In this document: piece after piece, positions 34,923-47,683 of the stretch
Numbering within the stretch: position 1 is the stretch's first letter
Layout: the number at the start of each line of letters is the position of its first letter
NCBI GenBank assembly: GCA_963920705.1
Contig: OY987226.1
Span: forward strand, 13,828,501-13,892,500
From: Odiellus spinosus
Taxonomy: Eukaryota > Arthropoda > Arachnida > Opiliones > Phalangiidae
Direction: 5' to 3'
DNA: 64,000 bases
Translations under genes and position numbers: made by a program
The notes under the pieces: model-generated
What the model was told of the DNA's origin: nothing
Database searches by the model: none
The model's input: only the letters and a program-made list of their open reading frames with translations

Positions 34923-36890
34923 TTAGCAATGTGAAAACTGTCCAGATGAACAGCAAATGTTTCGGCTCGCTCGCGTGTTCGTGTCCAAAACTTGTTGATC
35001 GTTGCAACTCTTGTAGTATAATCCAACCTCTCTTTGATTAACATCCTTATTATATTCTATGCAAAGTAATTCGCCAATCATCTTCGGAGAACGCCGTGAT
35101 TTGTGGGATAAATCGCCTCCGCCGGTAGATCTGAGAAACTGTAGAATTAAATATAAATAATATTATTAACGCATTTATTGTACTTTTATTATTATTTATA
35201 AAACTTGTTAAGTAAAAATTAAACCCCGCAAGAATAACTTAAATACTCATTTTCCGATAACTATCATTGTAAACAATAATTAAATTTATTTCTTAGTCCA
35301 ATTAAAATTGAAAGATAATCCCGCGCTACTTTAAACTTACTCCAGTTTGACATTTGCTGAAGCATCTTTCCGAGCTTCCAGAATCGCAATTATTGTTCGA
35401 ATCTTTGAACACGACGTTGTACATTTGATTTTCATTTTGAAAACCATTCTCAGATGTTAAGGCTATGATGCAATTACAATTTTCCTCCCCTCGTACCATT
35501 CTATGAAGAAAAAATTAAATTGATATTTAACTTGAAGTTATGATAACAGAAATATTTCTCTTGAAAAACGTTTCCCGCAAACTACGTCATCACTATGGTC
35601 GCGTGGCTATAGAGCCTATTTGATTCTCTCACGTGATGAGTTCGCTTTCGCGCGGTCTTTTTCGTAAACGTTCTTAATCCAGAAAGTAATACGTTTTGTA
35701 CGAAAATTATCGTTCATTACGTTCCATAAATAAACTATGTCATATCAGAAATAAATTACAAATATATTTTTGACAGTTATAATTTGAAATTTCTTAAGAA
35801 GGACTCAACTCAGAGATATAAAATTTTTAATTTGGCGTTTTAATAGTATGGTCAAAGTAAAAATGTAATACACACTCGAATGAACTCATGACAGCCTCAC
35901 TTTGAGCCAGAAAGTCCTACCTTTAATTTGAAACTTATCGTTAATTACGTTCCTGTGAAGAGGGGGCTATTCTGTAATTATTTCGATACAGTTTCGATCT
36001 AAATCTCCCAGTTTTAAATAGAGAACTTTGAACTTAAGTGATTGTATTCTGTAAATAGATTTCGATCGAGAAGCCTATAGAAAATACGAGTGATTTCTAG
36101 ATCTAGATTTCGACAAGGAAAGTGTGGTCGAGAAAAAATTACATAGGAAATAATAAAATTTATATATTTTTGTTATTTTAATTTTGAAGTTTCTTAAAAA
36201 CGCGTCAACCCAGAGGTTTAAAATTTTAGTGAAAGTTTTTAAAAATTTGAAAAACTAAAACTATAATCTCTACTATAGTTTCCTTTTTTAACCAAAGGAG
36301 AAAATAAATTTAACGCATTGTCCCTTGGCTTAAATCCAACACAACGAAATTAACCTAATATTTAACTGTATGCTTAAAGTAACTTATAAGTCATTAATAT
36401 GGTTTATTTGATTAATCAAAATCTGATCAAACAAGTGTTAAATAATATTGATAGTAATTTGGATGTTTGAAAAGACTGCCCGGGCTGAAAAAATATTCCC
36501 CACTTTAAAGGTATAGTGTGAAAGATTATTTTTAAAGTCATTATTCACTAATCATGTACTTCTATGTACTTGTTATATATGCTGAAAATAATTACCTTCT
36601 AATAATGAATACAATTAGGAACAGCTTTCATTTAAATAAAATTAAATTACGTTTCGCAATTCTTTTACTAAACAAATTCGAATGATTAACCCTTAATCTT
36701 ATTGCGTTAATTGTAGGAAATTCTATCCTATTCATTGTTAACATCAAGCCCAGCAATATATATTAAATTTAATAATTAAATAAAGATAATTTAAATAACT
36801 TCAAATAATTAACAAAATATATACAACTTACCCTAAAAAAACCACGAAAGATAAAATTGAAGCAAGAACTATCTCTGTCAACTTAACCAT
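34923..36890 (-). CDS. Secreted ten-cysteine protein, follicle cell protein 3C-1-like
   Basis: Three exons on the minus strand (36890-36832, 35500-35341, 35138-34923) join with GT-AG borders in phases 2 and 0 and code 144 residues plus TAA. Residues 1-23 form a signal peptide (MVKLTEIVLASILSFVVFLG, with a likely cut after VRG). The mature part has ten cysteines in the order CxC, C, C, C, C, C, CC, C, seen in ENCNC, NNNCDSG, RCFSKC, ELLCIEY, YYKSCNDQQ, NICCSSG and a final C-terminal Cys. A basic stretch, HKSRRSPK, sits in the middle. The cysteine spacing and the end (aromatic residues, a Cys, TNTRAS, then CC and a last Cys) recall arthropod follicle cell protein 3C-1. That link is by pattern and memory, not a search. 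The role is unknown; an extracellular protein with about five disulfides is inferred. Intron 1 (1331 bp) contains a degraded TTAA element. Confidence 0.72.
35566..35906. mobile_element. Truncated TTAA MITE family 1 in intron 1 of the secreted-protein gene
   Basis: Carries the family core (ACTACGTCATCACTATGGTC, then TTTCGCGCGGTCTTTTTCGT) and the right end TGACAGCCTCACTTT. The left end is missing. Confidence 0.65.
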
Positions 36891-37899
36891 TTCTGTGACG
36901 ATATTTAAAAACGCTTAAAATTTTCTCTGTATGAAAATCCAAGTGATGAAGAGAGTATTTGGACCGGGGCTGTTATATATTTGGGAATCCTGGATCAGGG
37001 AGGAGCTAGTAATTAGATAATCTTATCTGGTCTTAAAGAATTGGCGACTAAGAGTCCGGAGAATTTGCTTTACGCGCTTTTCCAAAATGAGGAACGGGTC
37101 ACCGAGATCTGAAGTTTTATATGTTTATGGGAGTTTCGGTTCCAAGGATCCTACAGCCTCTTATAGTTTCGTCGTAACGTGGGATTTTGGGTATTTATTT
37201 CTAACTTTATGACGTCATTGCGCGCTAAACAATTTGGAAATATAACACACTCGACTTAAAGCGATGTTGTCACCATTTTTCAAATACTTAATTAGCTTAA
37301 AAACCTTTATTAAAAAATTTATACCATTGGGTTGACGCGTTTTTAAGAAACTTAAAAATTAAAATGCACAAAAAAATCAAAGAGTTAATCTTTAACTCGA
37401 TTACGTAATATAATGGATGGATCTTGATTGAAAGGTAATTAGGTAGGACTTGTGAGTTAAATACGTTCACGAAAGAAACCGCATGCAACCATAAAGACGC
37501 GCTTCACACTCGTGCGCTCATAGAAGTACCATTAGCGCGCGAGCGTAAAACGAGTAAAAATAGGTCTGTGTGAATTGAACTTAACTTTTGCCTATAGATA
37601 TACTATTAATCGGGCTTGATAAACTAACATAAAGGAATCACGGACAAAAATCGTTAGAAATTGAGAATATTTTATCACACTCCAGAAAAGGAGTGGACAA
37701 CTCTGGCACAACTTGCCGCGCTTAAGTTAAGCTTAGGTCTATGTAGGCGCATCTCTACGAGCAGTTCAGAGAAAATTCCGGTTCTACTTGTACCAAACTA
37801 ACCCGAAACTCTTGTGTACTAATCTTTTGGAGCTACATTGTTATTACCGCTTGTAGAGTGGGGGGGGGGGGCTGACTGTATAACAGCTATGCAAGCAGG
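36891..37899. other. Upstream flank of the secreted-protein gene
   Basis: No exon recognised. At ~37320-37350 GGGTTGACGCGTTTTTAAG is an inverted family 1 fragment. A G-run is at ~37859-37870. Confidence 0.4.
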
Positions 37900-38035
37900 G
37901 GCGTTGGAAGCGTAGTGGCAGGGTGGGCTCAAGCCCCTTCGACCGTCGGACTTGGGGTAACTGAGCCCCATATAATTTTCCATAGCCGATTTGTTCAGCC
38001 CACCGACTTAAAAATAACTTCCAACACCGCTGTAT
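37900..38035. repeat. Dispersed repeat (GACCGTCGGAC type), copy 2
   Basis: Shares GGGCGTTGGAAGCG, CGACCGTCGGACTTGGGGTA and ACTGAGCCCCATATAATTTT with 19657-19790. Confidence 0.65.
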
Positions 38036-38099
38036 GCGAGGAAGATCGCGATGACGTAGAAAGTCAAGTATTTTGATCCAAAACTTGAAAAATACTCTT

Positions 38100-38243
38100 T
38101 TCGTATTTATTTTTCTGTTGTAGTATTTTTCTATGGTATGTGTATATTTAATTTAGATTCGTTTCTTAACAATATTTCCTAAAAGGCTATACTCGTATTC
38201 CAATTGGAACTGATGAAAAATCCGTGACAGCCTCGCTTTAAAG
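38100..38243. mobile_element. Right-end remnant of TTAA MITE family 1
   Basis: Ends CCGTGACAGCCTCGCTTTAA, preceded by AATTGGAACTGATG, which corresponds to the inverted left part of the family. The rest has decayed. Confidence 0.55.
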
Positions 38244-41200
38244 AAATGAGGGTTAAACTTATTATTTTTAAGAAAAACAAGTCCCGAGAGTATCTAGTTT
38301 AAAAATTAGTAACGGTTCCCATCAACTTTATCATTCTCGGAAATTTAACGCGAAGTTTCTAATTAGATTTTCTACGAATAAAAAGTTTTAGAGACACTCT
38401 GAAACTATTTTCGTTTTTCAAACCATTTTAAATGTTGAAATCAACACTTCCATTTTTGACTAAAGTTGACGCCAAAATACTATAATTTGAACTTTACAAA
38501 TAGGATTCAAAGTACTTAAGCTCCATTTTCATGGTCGCGTGTACGCTAGAACTATAGCGTAGAGAAACTGCTAGCGTAATTTTTTCGCTCGTAATTCACC
38601 TGCTCTTGAAACCCTGGCGTGCGCGTGAAATATATTTCGTTTAGATACGCGCGTGTAGCGTGTAAAAATGTAGCGTACAAGCGACTGCATACAGCTTAGC
38701 TTTGACTGTACAAGTTGTTATGGTCAACGTCGTCTGCTAAACTAGAAATAAAAGCGACTTTAAAGGGATTCTTTAAGTCCTGACTTTATTTCAGTGCGCC
38801 CATACTGTGTTCGGTTCGCCCTCAACAGCCAAGGCGGGGGTGGGGGGTGTTATTGTCTTCAATCCGGCCCTGAATTCATCCGTGAAATCCTAAGAATATA
38901 GACAATTATTTCAGATCTTGACTATTCGGTTAAGCCGCTAACTATTGGTTTGGTAATTGTAATTCCGCAAAAAGGGCTCACCATCGCGTTAAAGGGACTA
39001 TCTACAATTTCTAAAGCCCCTTTAAAGTCGACTTATTTTCTTGCTTAGCAGACGACGTTGACCAAAACAAATTGTACAGTCAAAGCAAGGCTGTATGCAT
39101 AAGGGAAGATGGTTTTTAAGGGGCACATTTCAGAGCAGATAGGGCGTTTAAAGCCTGCATTGATTTGATCATTCTAATTCAAAGGTGCTGTAGACACACT
39201 TTTGCAAATTATATTATATTTATAGGATCACCCTCTAATCGTCTTCATTGTCTCTTTAAATTTAAATTTTGGTATTTATCATATGACGTCACTAGACCCA
39301 TCCTTTTAAAATATATAAACTTCTTATTTTTCGTCTGACATATTCGGCGACGGTCTCAATGTCTGATAGAAAATTGATATACGCGGGATGATTTTAAAAA
39401 TAGCCTGTCATCATTTGTCAATCAAAAATTCCAAAAAAAAAAAAATAAAAAAGCAGTTTAAGAAGAAAAAATAACAGTTTTTAAAGATCGGGTAATATTT
39501 TACCCGTCGGAAAAAGATAGGAACCGGGTTTCTAACCGTCACTTCTTCTTCTGGGATGTCTTTGTCGTATTGGGGCCACAATTTTCACGCCCGCTCTACT
39601 TTATTTAAGGCCAGCTTTAAGAACTTTGCTTGCATGGCTTTGGCGAAAATAAATAATATATATATATAAAAAAAGAAGAAATAAATGCTTTTTTTCCGTA
39701 TCCGTCCACCTGTCACAAACCCTTTGAAAACGCCGTTTCTTTTCCGTTTAGCGCATCGCCCGGGAGAAGCTCCCGAGTCCCGATGCCTCTATGATCGTAT
39801 ATACATCCCAAAACCGTGCACCCAAACCTAAATTGAGCGCGGGAGAAGAAACGATACACTTTCTTTTGAAAACGTTGCAGGGAGACCAATTTTTAGTCTC
39901 GTTCATACTACGGAACTTAAGTGAGGATCTGACGCAGTGGCAGCGCCAGGGGTAGGCTGAGTAGGCTAGAGCCTTTATATAAATCTCAAAGGGACCCATT
40001 TGGGGCCCCAAAGTCTAATCGATAGGGTCCCTAAATTGATTAAATATAGCTAAGGCCCTGTAAGGTTTAGTGGAAAACATTTGTAACGAGTTCCAATTGG
40101 AATATGAGTAGCATTTTCGGAAAAATCGTTAAAAACTATTTATATGTCATATAGAAAAATTTCCAAAATACCTAGTCATCACTATATGGTCATTAAATTG
40201 ATGACGAAGAGGAAAATGAAGTGTTTTTTTTTATTGATTCTGCTTCTAAAAATAAAACTTGTTTGAGTAGTAAAACATTCAGGAATATTCCTTGAATCAG
40301 GAATTGTACAAAGAATCGGAAACCTTTGACTAATCAAAAGACGCCCCACCTTTGAAACGATCTCGTTCTTGATTAATTTCACGCTCATAATCGTGCCTAC
40401 AACAGCGCGTGTCGCGGGTATGTCCATGACGTTAAAGTAGTGTCGTAAAATTTTTAATATATTTGCGGTTGATTTTATAAATGGAATCTTAATATTTTAA
40501 ATAGCCCTAAATAGTACAGTGTGAACGGTACGATGTTTTAGTGCGAATTTTGGGCGGGGGTTCCTTCTGATCGCGCTCTCGTACTCCGTACTCGTCACCC
40601 AGAAACCAACGGACGGTAAACGGAAGGAAACCAATCTCTCGGACGTAAAGACTGCCAGTTATTTTAAGAGAAAGAAAAGAAAACGCGGGAAGAAACGTTT
40701 CGCGTGACTGCGTTTCTTCACCTTTTTGAATGTACCCCGGAGGAGACGAAGCGATAGAAATGTTTTCAACAAAGTTCTCTCCTGTCTTTTATAGAGCCAG
40801 ATACCCAGAGTATCGAATAAGAAAATAAAAACTCTTGGGAGAAGATCTTAGTAAGGTTCAACCCACTCTATAGACTTCTCCTCCACCAAATCGGAGCGAA
40901 GCAAAAAAAAGTAATCTTAAGAAACGCAACGATCGTCGATTCTTGTAGAAAGATTCACAATGTCAGTCTCGAAGGCGCCCAAAAGATCACCCTTATAAAT
41001 TTCTAGTTCTCCTAAGGGTCTTCTGACAGGGTATCTGTATATATTCCTAAGATCTTCAATCTCTTTGGCTAGTTTGGCTGAACGAGTTAGGCCTAGTTCG
41101 AAAAGAAAAAGAAAAAGACGTTTCCGTAAGATTCACCCAATTGCTCAGTTGAATACCCTTATATTGTATCAGAAACTTCGACCGTACTGAAGCGAATAAC

Positions 41201-42099
41201 TCATTTCATTTTTTGTTATGACATTAAACTACAAAGAAAGCTAGAAACTATAATGAAAGCCAATATATAGTCTTCATCAAATGATCAAGTTAAAAAGATT
41301 GGGACTTCGGCTGACTGATGTACTAAGATGTACTTTTCGCTTGTATCTCTATAAAATTGATAGATAAGCAATTACTGATCTAGAGTCAGAGTTGGACACG
41401 AAGTCTATAAATTTAAATTGCTTCTGAATCTTTTTGCGGGTCAGTCATATGGAACGGGTATTTTTGACTTATGAAAGTTTTGATAAATTTTGAGAGACGT
41501 TTAGATATTGTTCATCATAAAAAGGTACATAACGGAATAAATAAATGTCAGGAGAATGAAGAAAGACGCTATCTATCAAGCGAGTTTCTGCAGTTCCTAC
41601 TCAATCTTTGCAAGTGGACGGACAAAAGAATTACTCTGAATCTGTAGCCCGTACGATTCTACATGAAAAATAAAAAAGAAAGAAAGATAGTTTCGTACGG
41701 GCTGGAAACTCAGACTGATTTTGACTGTAGTATCGTTTAGGGAAACATTTTGTTCATAAAGATTCCCCTAGTTTCCCCAGGGACTGACGCCAATCCACTA
41801 AGGAGTATTGATGGATCCCTTGACCATCAAAACGGACAGTACCTAATGAAGCGGCAAATTTTCCAACTTTTTAGATCGTGTCTGGCGTCTGCCCTCATTT
41901 TTTTGGGGGACTGACCGTCGCGCGTGACTTGAAAGTAGATCGAAATAGGATTGGACACAATCTACTGGTCAGCTTCTTTTCGAGGGTAAAGTTCAAAATT
42001 ACTCGTGACCTTACAACCATTAGGTTTAGAAACCTTTTCATAGTTTTTGTTGTTGTTAGGCTTAGTGCATAGTACAAATTGCGCGTTTAACTATACGAT
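38244..42099. other. Intergenic, no gene supported
   Basis: A family 1 fragment (GAGTAGCATTTTCGGAAAAA) lies at ~40106. The segments ~38530-39110 and ~40540-40940 are less AT-rich, but their frames show no known protein motif and no convincing splice pairs. A promoter or UTR for an unseen exon cannot be excluded. Confidence 0.35.
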
Positions 42100-42201
42100 A
42101 TGTTATGTGGGTCCAAAATAACCCCCATAATTCCAGTTTGCTAAATTGAAATGTTATGTGGGTCCAAAATAACCCCCATAATTCCAGTTTGCTAAATTGA
42201 A
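42100..42201. repeat. Perfect tandem duplication, 2 x 51 bp
   Basis: Positions 42100-42150 and 42151-42201 are the same 51-bp unit (begins ATGTTATGTGGGTCC, ends GCTAAATTGAA). Identity implies a recent event. Confidence 0.9.
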
Positions 42202-43397
42202 CACTCAAATCATGGAGAAAATACGAAAACGATTGTCGATCCTAGAGGAAAAGTGTTTTGTTTCGATCGTAAATTTTCATTTGAAAGCGTTTCACTCCTT
42301 AAATAAATTCTATTTCAAATTAGGCTTAGATCGAAGAATACGTTGGAGTTTAGGTCTAGCTCGGTTTGCTCGGTCACCCTGGTAGGTTTGCGTTAATAGA
42401 ACCCAAATCTTTTCGTTTTCACATTACCAGGGATTCATGAATCTTTTTTTAAGCTTTAGACAGGATGACAGATTACCATCCACCAAAGTAAAGGCCGATA
42501 ATTGATTTTACTCGAGACACTTTTCCCATCGATAAAAACAAAAGCTGCCCTGATTTATCTTAGTTTTTAACTTATAAAAATTGGATTGTAGCCCGGTGTA
42601 GGAGGTTTTTGATACTAGGTTTCAGTGCTGCTTGGCGAATTTCTTGAAATGGCGCAAACAAAAAGTTATAATGAGAATTTTCTTCATAAAGAAAGATGAA
42701 ATAATTTAATTACCCAGAAATTAGGCTTAGTTTAATAGATTTGGAGAAGCAAATAGAGTTAAAATGTTAATTTTATATCATATATTCTCAATTTTTACAT
42801 TTTTAAAGGGTGGTCGTAATTTACTTATATAGGGAAGCAGCCTGGACAATAGTTACCTGCCGTATAATATGACCTTGAATGCGTTTTATGATATAATTAG
42901 GTTCCACCAATCTAAAGTGAAAATACGATTTTCAAAGTAGTTTTAAACCTCGTCTAGATAAATCCTTAACTTCAATAAGTTTACAGATGATTTTAATATT
43001 TATTTTTATTCTTCAAATCTCAAGAGTAAAATAAACATAATTTAAACATTTAAGAATTTTCCCGCGTTTTTAATCTCACAAAAATGAAGCTAGATAGCGC
43101 CACCACTTTCATAAATTTTGCTAACCATAAAATCGTCTGCTTTCCATTGTTCAAACTTCAAGGGTTTCCGCCGCCAAAGTTTAGTTTTTCCGGCTATCAC
43201 CATTGCGTTGGGGCACGTGCTAGTTTCTAATCATTAATTAGTTTAATCAGTATTAATTATCAATCGTAATCATAAACTTGGTAATTTAAACTTGTATTTC
43301 TTAAGTGTAGATGTAATTTGTGTTAAACTATGATTGTTAACCAGTAGTTTTATTTTATTCTTACATAGGTTTTGAAAGAACAAAAGTAGACCCAAGT
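42202..43397. other. Upstream flank of Timeless
   Basis: No protein-coding exon recognised. Positions ~43060-43230 are GC-richer (GGTTTCCGCCGCCAAAG, GGGGCACGTGC) and may be the promoter or first non-coding exon. A plausible acceptor, TTCTTACATAG, lies ~30 nt before the ATG. Confidence 0.35.
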
Positions 43398-46236
43398 ATG
43401 ACATCAAAAGGGGGCTCAACCTCAACCCCTTTGAGTTCGGATAAAGGTCATAAACCATCAGATTTAATACAATCAGAAATACTTGCCACATGTGGAGGCT
43501 TGGGTTCTCTCGAAGGCGACGTATATCACAAAGACCCTGATTGCGTAGAATGTTTGAAAGATTTGATCAGGTTTTTGCGTAATGATAATGACACTCACGA
43601 AGTCAGGAGAACGCTCGGGGACATTAACGTTTTGCATACGGATTTGCTTCCGATTCTGTCGCAGTTTCACGATGATGATTTGTTATTCGACGTTACCCTT
43701 AGATTACTCGTTAATATAACCAACCCTGCGCTACTTCTATATAAAGAAGAATTGCCTGAAGAGAAAGTCACTCGCAATTACTACTTGGAAATTGTTTCAT
43801 CTTTGGAAAAGTACAAGCGAGCTTTTGCTGATTCTAAAGTGTGGGAAGTATTGACAGGCAAAATGAAAACTCTTCTTGAAAAGGTTTGAGTTACCCTTTA
43901 TTTCTCTACATTGAATCATAAATTATACGTTTTTAACCAATTTTAATGCAGGATCCTGATAACCACGACGAAGATGATAAACTTCTGATGGAGCGTATTT
44001 TGATCCTTATTCGCAATGTTGTCAATATTTCATCGAGCTCTGTTGATGAAATGCGAACTGACGATGATGTCTGCCTTCACGATCAAGTTATTTGGTATTT
44101 ATTTGACTTCTACTATAAAACATGGAAGAACATGACTGATTTTACAAACATTTTAGGGCTATAAATGTATCAGGAATGGCTGATCTGTTGATTTACATTG
44201 CTGCGAATGAAAATGAGCAACAATTTTGTTTCCACGTTATTGAAATCATTTCTCAGATTCTACGTGAACAAACTCCTTCCCAACTGGCTACGGCTGGAGA
44301 AGGCCGAACTTCCTTAGAAAAGAAACAAGATATGGAGTAAGAATTAATAATATTAAAATATGAAGGTTGACATTCGTTGGCCACTTTTAAGGCTCTTTTT
44401 TTATGACCACAATTTGCGAGAAAAAACCTATTTCACATTTATTTTTTCTTCCGTCAACACTCTGTCTTAGAGAATAAAGATGGAGGAGAAGAAGTTCCTC
44501 GTTCTAGCAGCTTAGAAAAGAGGTTTCTCCCAACGCTATAGTTTCCTGTTAGCTTATTACAATCGGAACTGGAAGTTTCTCTATATTGGGCGTAGAGATG
44601 CTCGTATATATACCTAAGCTTAACTATATAGCGACAAATTTTGCCCCACTATGAACTCCTCCCCCTCTATACCTCTGTAGATAACCACTGAGAATAGGTT
44701 AATAATTTAAATCTAGACTAGAATTTAATTTTTTTATGCCAGAAAGATTTAGTAGTTTAAATTAATTAATGTCTCTAAAGCTTAATAAATTAAATTTATG
44801 ACAGAAAAGAATAATTGAGAATAGATAATAATATAAATTTTTGACAGAATAGATAAATAATATAAATTTATGCTAAGAAAGATCTAATTAAATTTATTTA
44901 GACTAAAACAATTCATTTTTATTTAAAATAGAGCAAAATTAATTTCTAAAAAAAATTTATCCAAATTAAGATCTATTATTAATTTATTTTTAACCAAAAA
45001 AATATTCAAAAATTAATGATTGTTCTCATTCTAGTGAACTCTCGAAGATCCGTGCTAGAGAACAAGCTACCAAATCCAAATTGACGAAAAATTACTCACG
45101 ACATCCCAGGTTCGGTGTGACTTTCCAACTGAAAAATGTCACCTCAATTAGCGATCGCGATGTTATATGTCACAAATTCCCGGCAAACTTGGATAGGGTT
45201 GACTTTGATTCGAGCAAACCGAAACGTCGCACCCCGAAAAATCGTCGCCCGATGGTAGATCAAGAAAGTAATCGCCGATCCACGTTAAGTGTCCGTAGAT
45301 TTCTACGAAATTTTTGCGTTGACTTCTTGGACAACGCTTACAATACGTTTATGGGCGTTTTAAAGGATCATTTAACTCGAGGTCGAGCTCAAGATCACGA
45401 TGATACTTATTATCTTTGGGCCGTTAGTTATTTCATGGAGTTCAATCGTCTTTACAACTTCGACGTTAGTCGTATTAGTGAGACTTTATCCATTCCAATG
45501 TTTCATTACATTCACACGCAAATAGAAAATTACTACGAGAGATTAGTCGCGGAGAAAAAGAACCTGAAGATGTCCGCTCGTTGGTCGAAAAGAATGCATT
45601 TAGGAGTAAAAGCTTATCGCGAAGTTTTGATGACGTTAGCAACGATGGACGCTCATTTGGAACGAGATATTCAAGAAAGCGCTAAAGTTATGAAAGGAAA
45701 TATATTTTATACCGGTGAATATCGCGATCTTTTACATCATCTCATTGTAGTTTATGATCCGGTTAAATTTCCTCGGTCATATTTAAAAGATTTGGTTGAA
45801 GCGGTTCACGTTTTTGTCCGAATGTTGGAACAATATTGTAAGTCGCATTCGAAAGTCATTGTACAAAAAAAGGATAAGAAAAAAAAGAAAAGGTCTCGTA
45901 AATCGAAGAATACCCAAGATACTTCTCCTGAGGAACAATTACAAAGATTATGGGACGAAATCTCCGATGAAATCTCACGCACTTTGCAAAGTAATGAGAA
46001 AATTGAGGGTGTCAGTCCCTTCGATGCTACTTTAGATTTAACGGAGGAAAAACAAAAATCGTTAGCGTTGGTTAAGATTCAAACATCAATGCGCGAGAAA
46101 CGTGTAGGTGAAAGTGTTACATTATTACGCGTTAGTCGCGAATTGTGGCCTACGGGTGAAGTTTTTGGAATTACTGATGTTCCCATTGAACAAGAGTTTA
46201 TTCTTCTACGAGAAATCTTTTTCACCAAGCTTGAGG
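43398..46236 (+). CDS. TIMELESS: Timeless, replication fork protection factor, first 670 residues
   Basis: Exons 43398-43883, 43952-44094, 44157-44336 and 45035-46236 join in phase. The start at 43398 gives MTSKGGSTSTPL, followed by the conserved ILATCGGLGSLEGD and DCVECLKDLIRFLRND. Further Timeless landmarks are DLLPILSQFHDDDLLFD, LLMERILILIRNVVNI, HSRFG-like RHPRFGVTFQ, SVRRFLRNFCVDFLDNAYN, DDTYYLWAVSYFMEFNR and ELWPTGEVFG. A basic stretch at residues ~546-562 (KKDKKKKKRSRKSK) looks like a nuclear signal. Timeless pairs with TIPIN in the nucleus, travels with the replisome and supports checkpoint signalling and cohesion. The last exon ends in phase 1 at a consensus donor (GTGAGT); reading through would stop after LEGEF. 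Human Timeless is about 1200 residues, so the C-terminal part is missing from view. A 5' UTR splice acceptor may exist at ~43368 (TTACATAG). Confidence 0.93.
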
Positions 46237-47205
46237 GTGAGTTTTAATTTTTATTAATATTCATTTTTGCTGCGAGTTAGCGAGTGTGGGTTAGATACAG
46301 CTGCACGGATTTTGTTCAGCAATGGGGGTCATAAAATACCAATTAGCCAGTAAATCTGTTCCTTTTATCCCGTTTACTGTTTATATTACAAATATATTTA
46401 GTCAATAAGAAAGTAGTTGAAGTGTGCGGATATAAATTGTTTAAGTAGATTAAGCAAATTGAAGCGGTTGAAACATGGTCCCGTGGGCCACTAACCCCCT
46501 CAGATTTAATTTTTAAACTGGAGCAGGAAACTTTTAAAGTGGTCATGTGCCACCGCCTTATTTTCCAAGGTGTTCTTTTCCCCATGGATTTCATCAAAAG
46601 GGTTTATTGTAATAAGGGGAGAATGTAACAATTGATTTTCTATCTATAACTTATCATTTAAATACAGCTAACTCACTAGCAAAGAAATTTACTACAAAAT
46701 ATAAATTTTAACTTGGAAAGTAGGCTTTACAGGGAAAGGGTTTACGGCAAATTATAGTCTTCATTCCTACAGTAAACCATTTCAAACTAAGGTGGAGACT
46801 CTTTAGAAAAGTACTTGCTTAATTCTTAATTAGAATTAGAATTTATAAAATTAATGGTTGAAAATTTATACAAGTCAAAGGGCGAAAGTTTATTCTCTTT
46901 CAAAGATAAATTTACATTAGTTTTTAATTCAATAACTGAAACTTCGGTGCGTATTGAATATCTTATTTTATACAATTTAACAAAAATAGATCGTAAGGAG
47001 GCTCAATTTTGTTTATTTTTAATTCAAATAACTAGTTAACTTCTTTGACTAGGTGTTTTTAAACCACTAAAACTAGTCTTAACATATTTGGTAAAGTTAA
47101 CGAAACTAAATATAATTTACAAAAGAATTAATTTTTGTTTATAATTTGAGCCTTTTCCCGACTATTTTGGATATAAAGGATCGTAAAAAAGCAGGAACTG
47201 AAGAG
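46237..47205. other. Between the last visible Timeless exon and FIS1
   Basis: No Timeless C-terminal motif is found on the + strand. GGGGAGAATGTAACAATTGA at ~46618 starts a diverged, partial copy of foldback family 3 (to ~46740). The other open frames are AT-rich noise. Confidence 0.45.
47012..47017 (-). promoter_or_regulatory. Possible poly(A) signal of FIS1
   Basis: AATAAA on the minus strand about 190 nt beyond the FIS1 stop. It is plausible only, because the region is AT-rich. Confidence 0.3.
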
Positions 47206-47658
47206 TTATTTCTTAGCTAAAGCCATTCCAATTCCAACGATACTCCCAACAGCGAGAGCCGCAGCTCCGCTAACGATAGCCATTCCCATTAGGCCTTCCT
47301 TTCTTAGTCTCGATTGAATCAGATCGTGCAATTGTTGGGCTTGACGATTCGCTGGTTCGACTTGCAGGAATTTTTTGATTATCTTTAGAGCCGTTTTGTA
47401 TTCTTTAAGCTTCGTATGGCCAATTGCCAGGTAGTATAGATAGTCTCGCTTATTGTCGTCTTGCCCCCTAGTTACTAAATCTTCCATTAATACCACTCCT
47501 TTACGAAGATCAGCTGGGTAACGGCTCCGAATTAAACACCAAGCATATTCGAATTGAACGGCGGTACTGACATTTCCTTTCTCTAATTCCTCGTGATAGG
47601 CGCGTTCAAATTTTCTCAAATCGTCCGATGACACGAAATCTTCTAGAAGGGTTTCCAT
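47206..47658 (-). CDS. FIS1: Mitochondrial fission 1 protein
   Basis: A single open exon codes 150 residues, close to the family length of about 150. The N-terminal arm (METLLEDFVSSDDLRKFE) is followed by two TPR-like helix pairs. The first contains STAVQFEYAWCLIRSRY and RKGVVLMEDL. The second contains DYLYYLAIGHTKLKEYKTAL and FLQVEPANRQAQQL. Residues ~122-147 form the tail anchor (GLMGMAIVSGAAALAVG and on), ending in a basic AKK. FIS1 sits in the outer mitochondrial and peroxisomal membrane with the TPR domain in the cytosol, where it helps control fission. The gene has no intron, unlike vertebrate FIS1. It lies antiparallel to and downstream of the last visible Timeless exon, possibly inside a Timeless intron. 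A (CT)n run sits 26-44 nt upstream of the ATG. Confidence 0.95.
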   Translation of the reverse strand: METLLEDFVSSDDLRKFERAYHEELEKGNVSTAVQFEYAWCLIRSRYPADLRKGVVLMEDLVTRGQDDNKRDYLYYLAIGHTKLKEYKTALKIIKKFLQVEPANRQAQQLHDLIQSRLRKEGLMGMAIVSGAAALAVGSIVGIGMALAKK

Positions 47659-47683
47659 ATCGATGATACTTTTGGTTTTGTAA

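Noticed and set aside
39748..40011. 87-codon minus-strand open frame
   Set aside because: It crosses a dispersed, GC-richer repeat (GGGACCCATTTGGGGCCCC) and shows no protein motif.
40182..40427. 81-codon minus-strand open frame
   Set aside because: Part looks codon-like, but it overlaps a decayed family 1 element at one end and matches no known family.
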